In this document: positions 36,885 through 45,260 of the stretch, piece after piece
How the letters are laid out: each line of letters begins with the position of its first letter
Position numbering within the stretch: position 1 is the first letter of the stretch
Assembly (NCBI RefSeq): GCF_003337275.1
Contig: NZ_QPJQ01000003.1
Coordinates: 62,001 to 126,000, forward strand
DNA: 64,000 nt
Direction of reading: 5' to 3'
Source of the DNA: Marinomonas foliarum
GTDB lineage: Bacteria > Pseudomonadota > Gammaproteobacteria > Pseudomonadales > Marinomonadaceae
Notes under the pieces: generated by a model
Database searches by the model: none
What the model saw: the letters and a program-made list of their open reading frames with translations, nothing else
What the model was told of the DNA's origin: nothing
Program-made: the position numbers and the translations under genes

Positions 36885-37198
36885 TGTGCAGAGCCTTTTC
36901 TTTTGTAGCGTAACTTAATAACTGTTGCGTTATAGATGTCGGTACCGTACTGCTCTTGGTGGTAGGCGGTACCCATACTTCTTCATATACAGCCGCATCT
37001 TATTGTCCTCCGATGTATTTTTCCTAATGGCTAAATACAGAATCAATTTAGCCTCAACAAATAACATTCTGTCTGCGGTTTTATGCATTGAAAAATACGA
37101 TTAATGCTTAAAATTTCCGCAACCTTATGACAATATAGCGGCAGTTTTAGACTCTGGTCGAAAATTTGCTTTCGGCCCATAGATGAATTGGGTAAATA
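36885..37198 (+). promoter_or_regulatory. ectC-ask gap, possible internal promoter
   Basis: 314 bases without a gene. GGTACC occurs twice (around 36940 and 36969), flanking a GC-richer stretch. TTGAAA (37088-37093) and TAAAAT (37109-37114) form a weak promoter-like pair with a short 15-base spacer. The aspartokinase may thus have its own start; nothing else recognisable. Confidence 0.3.
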
Positions 37199-38641
37199 AT
37201 GGGACAACATACAGTTGAAAAAATTGGCGGCACGTCCATGAGTGACTACCGTTCAGTTAGAGACAATATCATTTTCAAGCCTACTCAAGTAAACAACATG
37301 TATCAGCGTATTTTTGTTGTTTCTGCTTATGCAGGTATGACCGATAAGTTGCTAGAGCATAAGAAAACTGGTGATGCAGGAGTATTTGCATTATTTGCTC
37401 AAGAGCGCAAACAAAATAACTGGTTTCCAGCATTGCAAGATGTTCGAACAGCCATGTTAGAGATCAATCATACTTTGTTTGAAGCGGGTGAGTTGCGTGA
37501 AAAAGCGAATGCTTTTTTAAACAGTCGCTTGAAAGAAGCGCAAGAATGCTTAGAAGATTTACACCGTCTTTGTCAGCATGGTCATTTTTCGATTAGTGAG
37601 CACCTTGCTACCGTACGAGAAATGCTTGCAAGTCTTGGCGAAGCGCATAGCGCTTGGAATACTGCACACTTATTAAAGCGTGATGGTGTTAATGCCGTTT
37701 TTGTTGATTTGACCGGCTGGAATAGTCCAAGTCATATGTCTCTTGATGAACGCATTGTTGATGCTTTTAAAGACATTGATTTGAGTAAAGAGCTTCCAAT
37801 TGCAACAGGTTACGCTCATAGTGAAACAGGTCTAATGTCTACTTTTGACCGCGGCTATAGTGAAATGACCTTTAGCCGAATTGCGGTTTTAACAGAAGCG
37901 CATGAAGCTGTAATTCATAAAGAGTTCCACTTAAGCAGTGCCGATCCGCGTTTAGTTGGTGAGAAAAATGCCGTACCTATTGGCCGTACTAACTACGATG
38001 TTGCTGATCAACTTGCTAACCTTGGTATGGAAGCAATCCATCCTAAAGCAGCAAAAGGTTTGCGTCAGAGTGGTATTTCATTGCGCGTAAAAAACACCTT
38101 CGAACCAGATCACACAGGTACATTGATTACAGGCGATTATGTAAGTGATGCGCCATGTGTTGAGATCATTGCCGGTTGTCGCGGTGTGTTTGCTGTAGAG
38201 TTATTTGATCAAGATATGGCGGGTGATATCGATAAGTTCGATGTGGATATTCTTAAAGTATTAAGGCAGTTCCACGCTCATATTATCGCGAAAGATATTA
38301 ACGCCAATACCATCACACATTACTTGGCTATTAACCTGAAAACTTTGAAGCGTGTGATGAGAGTTCTGCACGAACGTTTTGCGGATGCTGAAATTACACA
38401 GCGTAAAGTGGCTATTGTGTCTGCGATTGGTAGTGATATGAAAACCACAGGTATGTTAGCCAAAGCCGTAAAAGCGATTGCTGAGCAAGACGTCAACGTA
38501 TTGGCTATGCACCAATCTATGCGTCAGGTAGATATGCAGTTTGTAGTTGATGAAGAAGACTATGAAAAGGCTATATGCAGTTTGCACAAAGAATTGGTTG
38601 AAGTACATAACCATGGTAGTGCTATCTGTTTAGCGTCTTAG
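37199..38641 (+). CDS. ask: Ectoine-specific aspartokinase Ask_Ect
   Basis: Phosphorylates aspartate, the entry to aspartate semialdehyde for ectoine. 480 aa, amino-acid-kinase fold with the start VEKIGGTSMSDY (KxGGTS), GRTNYDVADQLANLGMEAIHPKAA, and C-terminal ACT repeats from ~320. Location after ectC and an N-terminus unlike LysC/ThrA mark the specialised Ask_Ect type, known in some producers to be less feedback-inhibited. Whether this copy is insensitive is not visible. Followed by a strong terminator. Confidence 0.95.
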   Translation: MGQHTVEKIGGTSMSDYRSVRDNIIFKPTQVNNMYQRIFVVSAYAGMTDKLLEHKKTGDAGVFALFAQERKQNNWFPALQDVRTAMLEINHTLFEAGELREKANAFLNSRLKEAQECLEDLHRLCQHGHFSISEHLATVREMLASLGEAHSAWNTAHLLKRDGVNAVFVDLTGWNSPSHMSLDERIVDAFKDIDLSKELPIATGYAHSETGLMSTFDRGYSEMTFSRIAVLTEAHEAVIHKEFHLSSADPRLVGEKNAVPIGRTNYDVADQLANLGMEAIHPKAAKGLRQSGISLRVKNTFEPDHTGTLITGDYVSDAPCVEIIAGCRGVFAVELFDQDMAGDIDKFDVDILKVLRQFHAHIIAKDINANTITHYLAINLKTLKRVMRVLHERFADAEITQRKVAIVSAIGSDMKTTGMLAKAVKAIAEQDVNVLAMHQSMRQVDMQFVVDEEDYEKAICSLHKELVEVHNHGSAICLAS

Positions 38642-38670
38642 ATAGATAAACTCTGTCCTTTCTATACAGG

Positions 38671-38709
38671 AAAGCCCAAGTGTCACATGTGTGGCACTTG
38701 GGCTTTTTT
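38671..38709 (+). terminator. Terminator of the ectoine cluster
   Basis: Stem of about 16 bp (AAAGCCCAAGTG... / ...CACTTGGGCTTT, one T-G), loop ATGT, followed by TTTTTTA. Confidence 0.93.
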
Positions 38710-38746
38710 ATCACCTGATTTTTTCTCACCGATAAATATTTGTTTA

Positions 38747-40945
38747 TCAAGAATCATGGTGAGTAATGGGCTTCCCATTATTGAACTCATCCATAGTGAC
38801 CGCTTTGCTCACATAATAGCCTTGGCCCAGATCGCATTTAAAGTTCGCTAACATTTTCCATTGCTCTCTAGTTTCTATGCCTTCTGCCAGCACTTTAATA
38901 TTAAGCTTGTGCGCCATGGCAATAATAGCCTCAACAATTTTTCGATCGTCTGGGTCGCATTCTAAATCCATGACAAAACTGCGATCAATCTTAAGCAAAT
39001 TAACTGGAAGGTTTTTAAGCTGAGAGAGTGAAGAGTAGCCTGTTCCAAAGTCATCGATGGCGATACATATTCCCATATCTTTAAAGGTCTGTAGCAAGTT
39101 TCTTGCTAAATGAACATCCTCAAGAATAGACGTTTCAGTAATTTCGAATCCAATCTGGTGTGCTGGTACTTGATACTTTTCCAGTAGCTCTTGCACCAAA
39201 ATGACGAGGTGAGGGTCTGCTAATTGTCGAGAGGCGAGGTTAATATGCAACAAAATATCTGCTCTGTTTTCTATTCTCCGTCGAGCGAGATAGGCGATGC
39301 TGCTTTCTAGTATCCAGTAGCCTAATTCTACGATTTGCCCTGTGCTTTCCGCCAATGGAATAAAGTCATTAGGAAAAATGAGGCCTTTTTCCGGATGATT
39401 CCAACGAATGAGCGCTTCAGCACCAAAAATATGGTTTGTGTATAGATCGAATTGTGGCTGATAATATATTTCGAATTCATTTCTTTGCAGCGCAAGTGAT
39501 AAGTCATTTTCCGCTTTTATAAGGTTGTGCGTATTAACCTTCATGTTCTCGTTATAGAAAGAAAACTGATTTTTCCCCTGTAATTTGGCTTGATATAGCG
39601 CCATGTCAGCATTTTGCATTATGCTAACTAAGTCGTCACCATGTTCAGGAATAACGGCAATACCCAAAGAGGTACTTAATATATATTCTCTGTTATCCAT
39701 TTTTATAGGAGCGTGGATACTTTGTAGAATTCGGTTTGCGTGTTCTTCAATTTGAATCTCATTACTTATACCGCCTAAGAATATACCGAATTCATCGCCT
39801 CCTAAACGAGCTACTAAGTCAGAGATACCTTTTAGTTTATTTAATCTATCACCAACAATAATGAGTACTTGGTCACCAACGTCATGACCTATCGTATCGT
39901 TAATACGTTTGAAGTTATCAAGGTCAAAATATATAAACGCGGAAACTTTTTTATATCTTTGATTACTCTGTAGGATTTTAGGTAGGTTATCTTGTAAAAA
40001 ACGACGGTTTGGAAGCCCTGTTAATGGGTCCTTATTGGCGAGAGTTTGAAGCTCCGCTGTTTTTTCTTTGACAAGAGTCCTAAGTTTTAAGGGTTGAATT
40101 AATATCGCGTACAGTGCGATGCTCAACAGGAGCGAAGCGATGAAACTCACCGCATAACCTGTCACTCTTCTATCGTCTAGTTGCTCATCAAGTGCCTTAC
40201 TTATTTTTAGTGTCCATGTACCGACAGGTAAAATAAGCTCGGTCGATGCTTGAATATCCGACAGAGGGGTAAGGGAGTTTGATAGGGTTATCGTCTTCTT
40301 GGTTGCCGCATGCTTTCTTGATAAGTTGTATTGGTAGCCTTCACTTTCAAGGCGCTTTAGTTGAGTGGATTCTAGCAAATCATCTAAATAAATTACCGCA
40401 GAAGCGAATCCCCAAAAAAGCTCTTTTTGGGTGCCTTTATTCAAAAAAATAGGCGCACGACTAATAACGGCCACACCTCCTTGAACCAAGTTAATAGGGC
40501 CAATAACAAACATTTGATGGTTTCTAATAGACAGCATAGCTTCTTCTTTAAAGCCAGGTGTTGAGATGACGTTAAAACCTAGGGCGTCTTCATTTCCTTT
40601 CAGAGGATAAATATCAGAAATAATGCCGTCTGGCGCAAGCTGCAGATTTTCAATACCGCCAATAGACTCGATCAGCTTGTTTGCATAAGTAGGAAACCAC
40701 TCACCGTTGCCGCCATTTTGTTCCACTTCATAGGCGAGAATTTGAGCCGAGGTAAAGGCTGACGAAAGACGCCTTTCTAGAACGGAGGCTTGCGTACGAG
40801 ACAGGCCGCTTAAAAGCGACTGCTGTTGGTTGGTAATGGATTTATTCGTTGATTGGGTCCAATAAGCCCCAAAAGACGCAATGGCGAAGAAAGCTATTAG
40901 GGAGATAATCAAGGCGGAAGGTTGCTTAAACTCTGCTTTCTTCAA
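38747..40945 (-). CDS. CHASE-GGDEF-EAL cyclic di-GMP protein
   Basis: 732-aa inner-membrane signalling protein. TM1 lies at ~10-28, then a periplasmic CHASE sensor (~60-255) and TM2 at ~262-284. The GGDEF domain (~300-465) has an intact GGDEF at 382-386, and the EAL domain (~480-725) has EAL at 510-512 (FGAEALIRW) and DDFGTGYSSL. Both catalytic signatures are intact, so it could make and degrade c-di-GMP, or use GGDEF to regulate EAL. Monocistronic. The N-terminal ligand is unknown; CHASE domains bind small molecules. Confidence 0.93.
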   Translation of the reverse strand: MKKAEFKQPSALIISLIAFFAIASFGAYWTQSTNKSITNQQQSLLSGLSRTQASVLERRLSSAFTSAQILAYEVEQNGGNGEWFPTYANKLIESIGGIENLQLAPDGIISDIYPLKGNEDALGFNVISTPGFKEEAMLSIRNHQMFVIGPINLVQGGVAVISRAPIFLNKGTQKELFWGFASAVIYLDDLLESTQLKRLESEGYQYNLSRKHAATKKTITLSNSLTPLSDIQASTELILPVGTWTLKISKALDEQLDDRRVTGYAVSFIASLLLSIALYAILIQPLKLRTLVKEKTAELQTLANKDPLTGLPNRRFLQDNLPKILQSNQRYKKVSAFIYFDLDNFKRINDTIGHDVGDQVLIIVGDRLNKLKGISDLVARLGGDEFGIFLGGISNEIQIEEHANRILQSIHAPIKMDNREYILSTSLGIAVIPEHGDDLVSIMQNADMALYQAKLQGKNQFSFYNENMKVNTHNLIKAENDLSLALQRNEFEIYYQPQFDLYTNHIFGAEALIRWNHPEKGLIFPNDFIPLAESTGQIVELGYWILESSIAYLARRRIENRADILLHINLASRQLADPHLVILVQELLEKYQVPAHQIGFEITETSILEDVHLARNLLQTFKDMGICIAIDDFGTGYSSLSQLKNLPVNLLKIDRSFVMDLECDPDDRKIVEAIIAMAHKLNIKVLAEGIETREQWKMLANFKCDLGQGYYVSKAVTMDEFNNGKPITHHDS

Positions 40946-41124
40946 CGATAGATCCTTTCTTGGTGAATTAATAGATAAACAAAATCATACACATAAATTC
41001 TTACAGGGTATTTATTATTTTTGTAAGTTAGGGGCACTGTTACGTGATTATGTAAGAATTAATGTAACAATTTTTTGAATGATTTATAGACACTATAGAT
41101 GAAGTAGAAAAATAACGTCAAAAC
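40946..41124. other. AT-rich spacer between GGDEF-EAL gene and hupE
   Basis: About 180 bases with the promoter region of the GGDEF-EAL gene (minus strand). No gene or clear structure was found other than the hupE terminator that follows. Confidence 0.4.
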
Positions 41125-41163
41125 ATAAAAAAGCCACGGTATATGAGATAAACACCATGGCTT
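41125..41163 (-). terminator. Terminator of hupE
   Basis: On the minus strand AAGCCATGGT...ACCGTGGCTT (one mismatch, 13-base loop) runs into TTTTTTATG. Confidence 0.88.
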
Positions 41164-41181
41164 CAGTAACACTGTAAGCTT

Positions 41182-41766
41182 TTACGCTAGTGCTAAAAAT
41201 AATCCAGCTATAGCAATTAGACTACCTGTTATGCGAGTTACGATAGGTGCTTGGAAGCGAGCAACTGCCATACCAAAACCAATACCAGCAACATGCAACA
41301 GCGCCGTTGCAGCAGCAAAGCCTAAGGCATATTCTGCACCATTAGCGTTAAGAGGCATCTCTAAACCATGAGCAGCACCATGGAATAGCGCGAACAACCC
41401 TGCTATGCCGGCACAAGTGACAACAGAGAAACGTGCAGCACCGATCAACAATGCACCCATTAGAATGACGGATAAAACAATACCTTGCTCAATGAAAGGT
41501 ACTTGTACGCCAGCGACCGCTAAACCGCCACCAACTAACATAGTGCCAACAAAAGCCGCTGGTACAGCCCACAAAGCTCGACCGCCAAGGCTAGCAGCCC
41601 AAAGACCAATGGCCAACATAGCCAATAAGTGATCCAAGCCCCCCATAGGATGCATGAACCCCGTCATGAAGCTTGTTGCATGTTCATGTCCAGGGTGAGC
41701 GAATGCAAGAGCTGGTATTGCAGCAAGAAGTGCCGCTAATGCCATTTTAAGCGTAGATAAACGCAT
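41182..41766 (-). CDS. HupE/UreJ-family membrane protein
   Basis: 194 aa. A signal-like first segment ends LAFAHPGHEH, a histidine-rich potential metal site. It is followed by about six helices with FMHPMGGLDHLLAMLAIGLWA, the family hallmark, and LFHGAAHGLEMP. HupE/UreJ proteins are putative Ni2+ (or Co2+) permeases. No hydrogenase or urease genes are nearby, so the metal consumer is elsewhere. Its 5' region is long and structured. Confidence 0.9.
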   Translation of the reverse strand: MRLSTLKMALAALLAAIPALAFAHPGHEHATSFMTGFMHPMGGLDHLLAMLAIGLWAASLGGRALWAVPAAFVGTMLVGGGLAVAGVQVPFIEQGIVLSVILMGALLIGAARFSVVTCAGIAGLFALFHGAAHGLEMPLNANGAEYALGFAAATALLHVAGIGFGMAVARFQAPIVTRITGSLIAIAGLFLALA

Positions 41767-42084
41767 GGTGTCGTCTCCAAAGAAAGAAATATAAGTATGA
41801 ATAAGACCTTACAAACGGTCTTCTCGAAACCACCGCTCTTGCGGCTGGAAGCGAGGATTCTAACATACCCACAGTGAGGGTAAATTGAATCCTATTGGTA
41901 ATCCTTAGCGAATTATTCAGTTTTTCGTGAAATATGGTGATAAATTAACCGACACTTTTGGCATTGTTCGGTTAGAGAAATGCTTTCATTGGAAAACTTG
42001 GAAACTAAAACCGTTGGTGGCGTGTTTATCACCATGGTAGCGGGGCATTGCTGAGCAATAAATAAAAATAATAGGAGCTGGTTT
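41767..42084 (-). promoter_or_regulatory. hupE leader region with hairpins
   Basis: 318 bases between hupE (minus) and the zinc-finger gene (plus). Near hupE there are two stems: AAGACC/GGTCTT (41803-41822, loop 8) and CCGC/GCGG (41833-41844, loop TCTT). No match to a cobalamin or NiCo riboswitch was recognised. The right half presumably holds the promoter of the plus-strand gene. Confidence 0.4.
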
Positions 42085-42348
42085 ATGGCTGGTGGTTGGG
42101 CGCAAGATGGCGCGGTGCAAGATCAAATAGACGCAACAGTTGACTCCGAAGTTGAGCGTGCAAAAAACAGTATGCCAAAAGGTGAGAGCCTGACTCATTG
42201 TGAAGAATGTGATGCGATGATTCCTGAACCTCGCCGTAAAGCCATTCAAGGTGTGCGTTTATGCATCCAGTGTCAGTCCGAGCAAGAAAAGCAAGGTCGT
42301 TCTGCTTTGTATAATCGCGCTGGCAGTAAAGATAGCCAGCTAAGATAA
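42085..42348 (+). CDS. DksA/TraR-type C4 zinc-finger protein (YbiI-like)
   Basis: 87 aa. An N-terminal helix MAGGWAQDGAVQDQID...VERAKN precedes a C4 zinc finger: CEEC at ~41 and CIQC at ~62, with PEPRRKAI between. This matches short DksA/TraR relatives such as E. coli YbiI. It lacks the long coiled coil of DksA, so it may or may not enter the RNA polymerase secondary channel. AGGAG precedes the ATG. Confidence 0.88.
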   Translation: MAGGWAQDGAVQDQIDATVDSEVERAKNSMPKGESLTHCEECDAMIPEPRRKAIQGVRLCIQCQSEQEKQGRSALYNRAGSKDSQLR

Positions 42349-42535
42349 GCTGTGTTGGCTGCTTTTTTCCATTTCATTGATCTTGATTCCAGTATTCTCC
42401 TTGGTGTCTGCGTATTTATCGTCGAATTTATCCTGCTTGATCTTCATCATTATGGTAAGGTTTCGTCTATCTAAAAGGGCGCTTTAACCATGGTTTGAAT
42501 GCTCTGTTTCTTTCAGAATAAATAAGGATGAGGTT

Positions 42536-43120
42536 GTGGCTGACACTTACTCAACAGAAGTAAATAAATTAGAAAAATTACGTGCGGCTTGGTTGCCAGC
42601 AGTGGAGTTTCTTTTTGGCGAAGCCGTTGAAGAAGCCAAATTTGATGGCTTTGAAGTGTGGGATGACATAGCCAAGCCAAGCGCAGTATTTGCGCACCCT
42701 GATGAGCCATATCGTTACAAGATCCACATGCCAGCCAGAGTATTCAGTAATGATGTCATGCTGTTGGCGGATGTCATTCAAGAGATGGTGCGTGGCCAAT
42801 ATCCGATTGGTTATGACGGCGCGACAACACCTGCTTTATGTGAAGGTGTTGCTGTGTTTGGTGCTGTTACGGCGATTAAGCAAGTGTTTGGAGAAGAGTC
42901 TGTCGACTCTTACTTGAATGCGCTTAAAGAACAGGCTTTTTCTTACTATGATGCTTTTTCTTATGTTGCCGTCTTGCTGGCCGAAGATCCGCAAGCGATC
43001 AAGAAACTGCGTGGTGTTCAACCTTTCTTGTACAAGGTAGAAAGAGCCGATTTTGAAACGGCACAAGTAGAAATAGATCGTAAAATCAAAGATATCCTCT
43101 TGCTGGCGTTTCGTGCCTAA
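42536..43120 (+). CDS. Uncharacterised protein
   Basis: 194 aa starting at GTG (42536) with AAGGATGAGG upstream. No signal peptide or membrane helix. It has the layout of a degenerate metallopeptidase-like fold: a helix DVIQEMVRG where a zincin would have HExxH, then ALCEGVAVFGAVTAIKQVFG resembling the downstream EG-A segment. The metal histidines are absent, so any resemblance is structural only. An acidic N-terminal helix and a lysine-rich tail complete it. I do not recognise the family. Convergent with the SDR gene across a shared terminator. Confidence 0.6.
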   Translation: MADTYSTEVNKLEKLRAAWLPAVEFLFGEAVEEAKFDGFEVWDDIAKPSAVFAHPDEPYRYKIHMPARVFSNDVMLLADVIQEMVRGQYPIGYDGATTPALCEGVAVFGAVTAIKQVFGEESVDSYLNALKEQAFSYYDAFSYVAVLLAEDPQAIKKLRGVQPFLYKVERADFETAQVEIDRKIKDILLLAFRA

Positions 43121-43144
43121 GAAATATTCTTGAACACAAGAAAC

Positions 43145-43172
43145 AAAAATGCCGCGTGATCGCGGCATTTTT
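43145..43172. terminator. Bidirectional terminator
   Basis: Perfect 12-bp stem AAAAATGCCGCG / CGCGGCATTTTT with loop TGAT, between convergent genes; it supplies T-runs in both directions. Confidence 0.92.
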
Positions 43173-43206
43173 ATAGCTACTCTTAAAGAATAATAGTATT
43201 AGCTTT

Positions 43207-44181
43207 TTAATTCAGACAATTGAGTTCTTTTAAGGTATTTTCTAGTGCTTTGTCTATTGGGGTAAATGGCTCGTACCCTAATTGTTGAATAAGTTTACTG
43301 TTGTCCATGCGTATCGTGTTTTGCCAAAGATATTTCATTTCCATCAGTTCTTTTAGTGTTTGATTGAATGGCGTGAGAAAACGTATTTGCCACCAAGGAA
43401 ATGCGCAAATATTTGGCGTTCTACCCGTGCTTCTTTCTACTACTCGACGAATGGATTTTGCCATTTGCACTCCATCTTCATCCCAAAAACCATTCATATG
43501 AAATGTTGAAAAGCTGTCTAATGTGTCACGAGTTTCAATTAATTTAACCATGACTTTAGCGACATCTGGTAAGTAAGCCCATTGGTGGCCAATATTAATT
43601 TCAGATGGATTGTTGATGTTTTTTATGGCTTGATTTGGCTTGATTAATCCTTGAGAAAACCAGCTGTTCGCAGCGCTTGGTCCAAAAAAATCCCCTGCTC
43701 GAACTATGATAACTTTCCCTCCTGAGTTTGCAAAACCTTGTAAACGGCGTTCCATTTCAACCCTGATACGACCTTTTTTTGTGGTAGGGTTTTGTGGAGA
43801 TGTTTCATGAATTACAGGAAAAGCATCGGGCCCATAGTTATAGATAGTGCCAGGCAGAACAATACAAGCCCCCGTTTTTTTGGCAACCGCAATAGTGTTA
43901 TCTAACATAGGTAAAACCAAGGTCCCCCAGTTTTTATAGCCTGCGGGATTAACACCATGGAGGATGATTTGACAGTCTTCAGCCGCGGCTTCCACATCGG
44001 CTTGATTGAGTGCATCGCCTTCGAACCAAGTAATATTCTTCTTTTCCGACATGGTATGAGCACGACGTTTGAGTGCATTAATGTACCAGCCTGCATTGCT
44101 AAGTTGATTTGCTACTTCGCTGCCAATGCCTCCTGTGGCGCCTAATATTAAGGCTTTGTTTTGCTTTAATGACTGCTTCAT
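43207..44181 (-). CDS. NAD(P)-dependent epimerase/dehydratase-like protein
   Basis: 324 aa, atypical short-chain dehydrogenase fold. The N-terminal Rossmann motif is ALILGATGGIGSEVANQL. A YNYGPDAF segment carries the Tyr usually in the active site, but the YxxxK spacing is not clear, so catalysis is uncertain. GGAG lies upstream of the ATG. Divergent, with a 99-base gap, from a LysR gene that probably controls it. Substrate unknown. Confidence 0.82.
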   Translation of the reverse strand: MKQSLKQNKALILGATGGIGSEVANQLSNAGWYINALKRRAHTMSEKKNITWFEGDALNQADVEAAAEDCQIILHGVNPAGYKNWGTLVLPMLDNTIAVAKKTGACIVLPGTIYNYGPDAFPVIHETSPQNPTTKKGRIRVEMERRLQGFANSGGKVIIVRAGDFFGPSAANSWFSQGLIKPNQAIKNINNPSEINIGHQWAYLPDVAKVMVKLIETRDTLDSFSTFHMNGFWDEDGVQMAKSIRRVVERSTGRTPNICAFPWWQIRFLTPFNQTLKELMEMKYLWQNTIRMDNSKLIQQLGYEPFTPIDKALENTLKELNCLN

Positions 44182-44280
44182 TTTACTTCTCCAAAATTAA
44201 GTAGATTGATGAAGCAAGCTTAGATATTCTTTTAGTTGAATGAAATTGATGAAAACAATAGGGCGGCTATACATTTTTGT

Positions 44281-45171
44281 ATGAATGAAAATATTGGATG
44301 GGAGTTATACAGGTCATTTCTTAGTGTCATGCAGGAAGGGTCTTTATCGGCTGCGGCACGTGCGCTTGGCTCCACTCAGCCTACTATTGGGCGGCATATA
44401 TCTGAGTTAGAACGAGTATTGAAAATGACGCTATTTGTCCGTACTCAGGGGGGATTAACACCGACTGAAGCTGCAAACGCTTTATTGGCGCCAGCGAGTG
44501 AAATGGCAAGTATAGCTGAAGCTATTGAGCGTGTAGCGAGTTCGCAGTTTGACGGTATTCAAGGCACGGTGCGAGTCACAACCAGTGACGTGATTGCCAT
44601 CGAAGTGTTACCAATAATTTTCGCTGACATTGCGGAACGACTACCGCAGGTTGAGATCGAGTTGGTTTTGTCTGATAAGGTGCAAAATTTACTCAACCGA
44701 GAAGCCGATATTGCAATACGCTTATTTCGTCCGACACAAACTCAATTAGTCGCACGACGTATTGGCAATATAGAAGTTGGCTTTTTTGCCCATCAAAATT
44801 ATTTAAACAAGCATGGCGTGCCTATGACACTGGAGGATCTTGAAAAGCATCGTTTAATTGGTTTTGATCGGCTGACTGACTACATCCGAGCAGTAGTCAA
44901 AACATTACCTTTTTCTGTTGAGAAGGATAGTTTCTGTTTTCGCACCGACAGTAATGTGGCGCAACTCGCTCTAATTCGGGCTGGTGTGGGGATAGGTATT
45001 TGTCAGCAAGGTTTAGCCAAGCAAGATGATAACCTGGTTCGTTTATTAGCAGATGATTTTTGTTTTGAAATGGATACTTGGGTGACCATGCATGAGGATC
45101 TAAGAAAAAGCCCAGCTTGCAAAGCTGTCTTTGATCAACTTGTTACTGGTTTGCTAGGTTATGTGGATTAG
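44281..45171 (+). CDS. LysR-family transcriptional regulator
   Basis: 296 aa from the ATG at 44281, MNENIGWELYRSFLSV; a longer start at 44236 is possible and neither has a clear ribosome site. The winged helix is at ~10-70: EGSLSAAARALGSTQPTIGRHISELE. The effector domain follows (~95-290). It lies divergent from the SDR gene, the usual LysR/target arrangement. Confidence 0.88.
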   Translation: MNENIGWELYRSFLSVMQEGSLSAAARALGSTQPTIGRHISELERVLKMTLFVRTQGGLTPTEAANALLAPASEMASIAEAIERVASSQFDGIQGTVRVTTSDVIAIEVLPIIFADIAERLPQVEIELVLSDKVQNLLNREADIAIRLFRPTQTQLVARRIGNIEVGFFAHQNYLNKHGVPMTLEDLEKHRLIGFDRLTDYIRAVVKTLPFSVEKDSFCFRTDSNVAQLALIRAGVGIGICQQGLAKQDDNLVRLLADDFCFEMDTWVTMHEDLRKSPACKAVFDQLVTGLLGYVD

Positions 45172-45220
45172 CCAGAGAAAAAGCTTAGCTTGAAGCAATG
45201 GAAGGTCTTACGCGGGGAGT

Positions 45221-45254
45221 ATATAGCCCAACATGTTGTCATGTTGGGCTATAT
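45221..45254. terminator. Inverted repeat between LysR and PRPP-synthetase-like genes
   Basis: 15-bp perfect stem ATATAGCCCAACATG and its complement, loop TTGT, minus few T. It lies between convergent genes; a probable bidirectional terminator. Confidence 0.7.
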
Positions 45255-45260
45255 TGAATG

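Noticed and set aside
36495-38641. An ectD ectoine hydroxylase gene in the cluster
   Set aside because: The only gene after ectC is the aspartokinase, and the gap between them has no reading frame of that size.
41767-42084. Cobalamin or NiCo riboswitch upstream of hupE
   Set aside because: No conserved riboswitch boxes were found on reading the minus strand; only small unrelated stems.
42536-43120. EpmC (EF-P hydroxylase) for the 194-residue protein
   Set aside because: Similar size, but the sequence does not match the YfcM/EpmC pattern I know, including its His-rich active site.
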